Shown piece by piece: positions 63,596-64,000 of a stretch of DNA of 64,000 bases. Location: contig HG738137.1 of assembly GCA_000499405.2 (NCBI GenBank), positions 2,480,001 through 2,544,000 on the forward strand, given 5' to 3'. The notes under the pieces are model-generated. The model ran no database searches. It worked only from the letters and a program-made list of their open reading frames with translations, and had not been told where the DNA came from. This DNA comes from Onchocerca volvulus. Lineage: Eukaryota; Nematoda; Chromadorea; Rhabditida; Onchocercidae. Within the stretch, counting starts at the first letter, position 1; every line of letters begins with the position of its first letter. The translations under genes were made by a program, and so were the position numbers.

Positions 63596-64000
63596 CTAAA
63601 TAAAAATTAATTGTCACATTTTATAATTCACTCTCATCAATTAATTGCTTAAATCTAATAATTTCCATCGCTTCTCTCTATAATGCATCTTATACATTAT
63701 CCAGATCACCAACTTTAAAAAATTAATGGAATAATTAGGAGCGTACAATTTTGTTGCATTTTTTCATGGTTTGAAACATTCTTCCATAAATTTCATTTAC
63801 TTATGTATAACAAACAATTAATTTGTGTTTATAAATTCTCCTTTTTGTTACAAACTTAAGAATAAGATGTACATTATATACATATATTTATTTATTTATT
63901 TGAAAATAATTTTAGTTTTGAATTGTTGAATCTTGATGCCTTTACTATGGGATACATTCTCAAATAAATATAATGTTGCTATTCGTGAATCACTTAATGC
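63596..64000 (-). other. Talin intron running off the right edge
   Basis: No open exon with splice sites was found in the last 400 bases. The next upstream talin exon must lie beyond 64000. Confidence 0.6.

Noticed and set aside
1..64000. CRISPR arrays, tRNA genes, rRNA genes, bacterial (e.g. endosymbiont) inserts
   Set aside because: Looked for and not seen; repeats found are simple or two-copy, and no stretch had bacterial-like dense coding.

Overview
This is nuclear DNA of a nematode, most likely a parasitic clade III (spirurid/filarial-type) worm. The sequence is AT-rich. Genes are split into many small exons (often 50-250 nt) separated by introns of about 150-400 nt. One gene begins just after a bare splice acceptor, which suggests spliced-leader trans-splicing. 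The recognisable products match C. elegans gene families. I saw no CRISPR array, tRNA or rRNA gene. Names rest on reading the translations by eye; no database search was run.

Layout from left to right. At 68-209 there is one exon of a minus-strand gene that runs off the left edge. Two large minus-strand genes that I do not recognise follow: 2557-9761, and 11331-17843, which ends at a stop codon with a poly(A) signal just downstream. A gene-poor stretch of about 6 kb (17.8-24 kb) holds a 30-nt poly(C) run, a 38-bp tandem repeat and a mobile-element scrap. On the plus strand, 23977-26849 encodes the La RNA-binding protein. From about 28.2 to 29.65 kb there is mobile-element debris: a decayed Helitron helicase C-terminus followed by an LTR-like block.

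Next come four conserved housekeeping genes, all on the minus strand: the CAAX protease Ste24/ZMPSTE24 (29827-33061), a UBE2Q-type ubiquitin-conjugating enzyme (34353-36737), Toll-interacting protein TOLLIP (38603-40670) and COP9 signalosome subunit 2 (41527-44369). For most of these every splice phase agrees, so full-length proteins can be assembled. Between 45.1 and 46.1 kb there is a weak candidate for a small gene. An unrecognised minus-strand gene with a PP1-docking motif lies at 46780-49311.

The most interesting region is 51-59.6 kb, which holds two Wnt genes in tandem on the plus strand. The second (57184-59539) is canonical. The first (50998-54674) has an intact reading frame across seven exons, but it lacks the lipid-acceptor serine (Phe in its place) and has no cysteine-rich C-terminal domain. 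At the right end, 60916-61490 contains a small unrecognised minus-strand coding region with a diverged internal protein repeat, and 63062-63595 holds the last two coding exons of talin.
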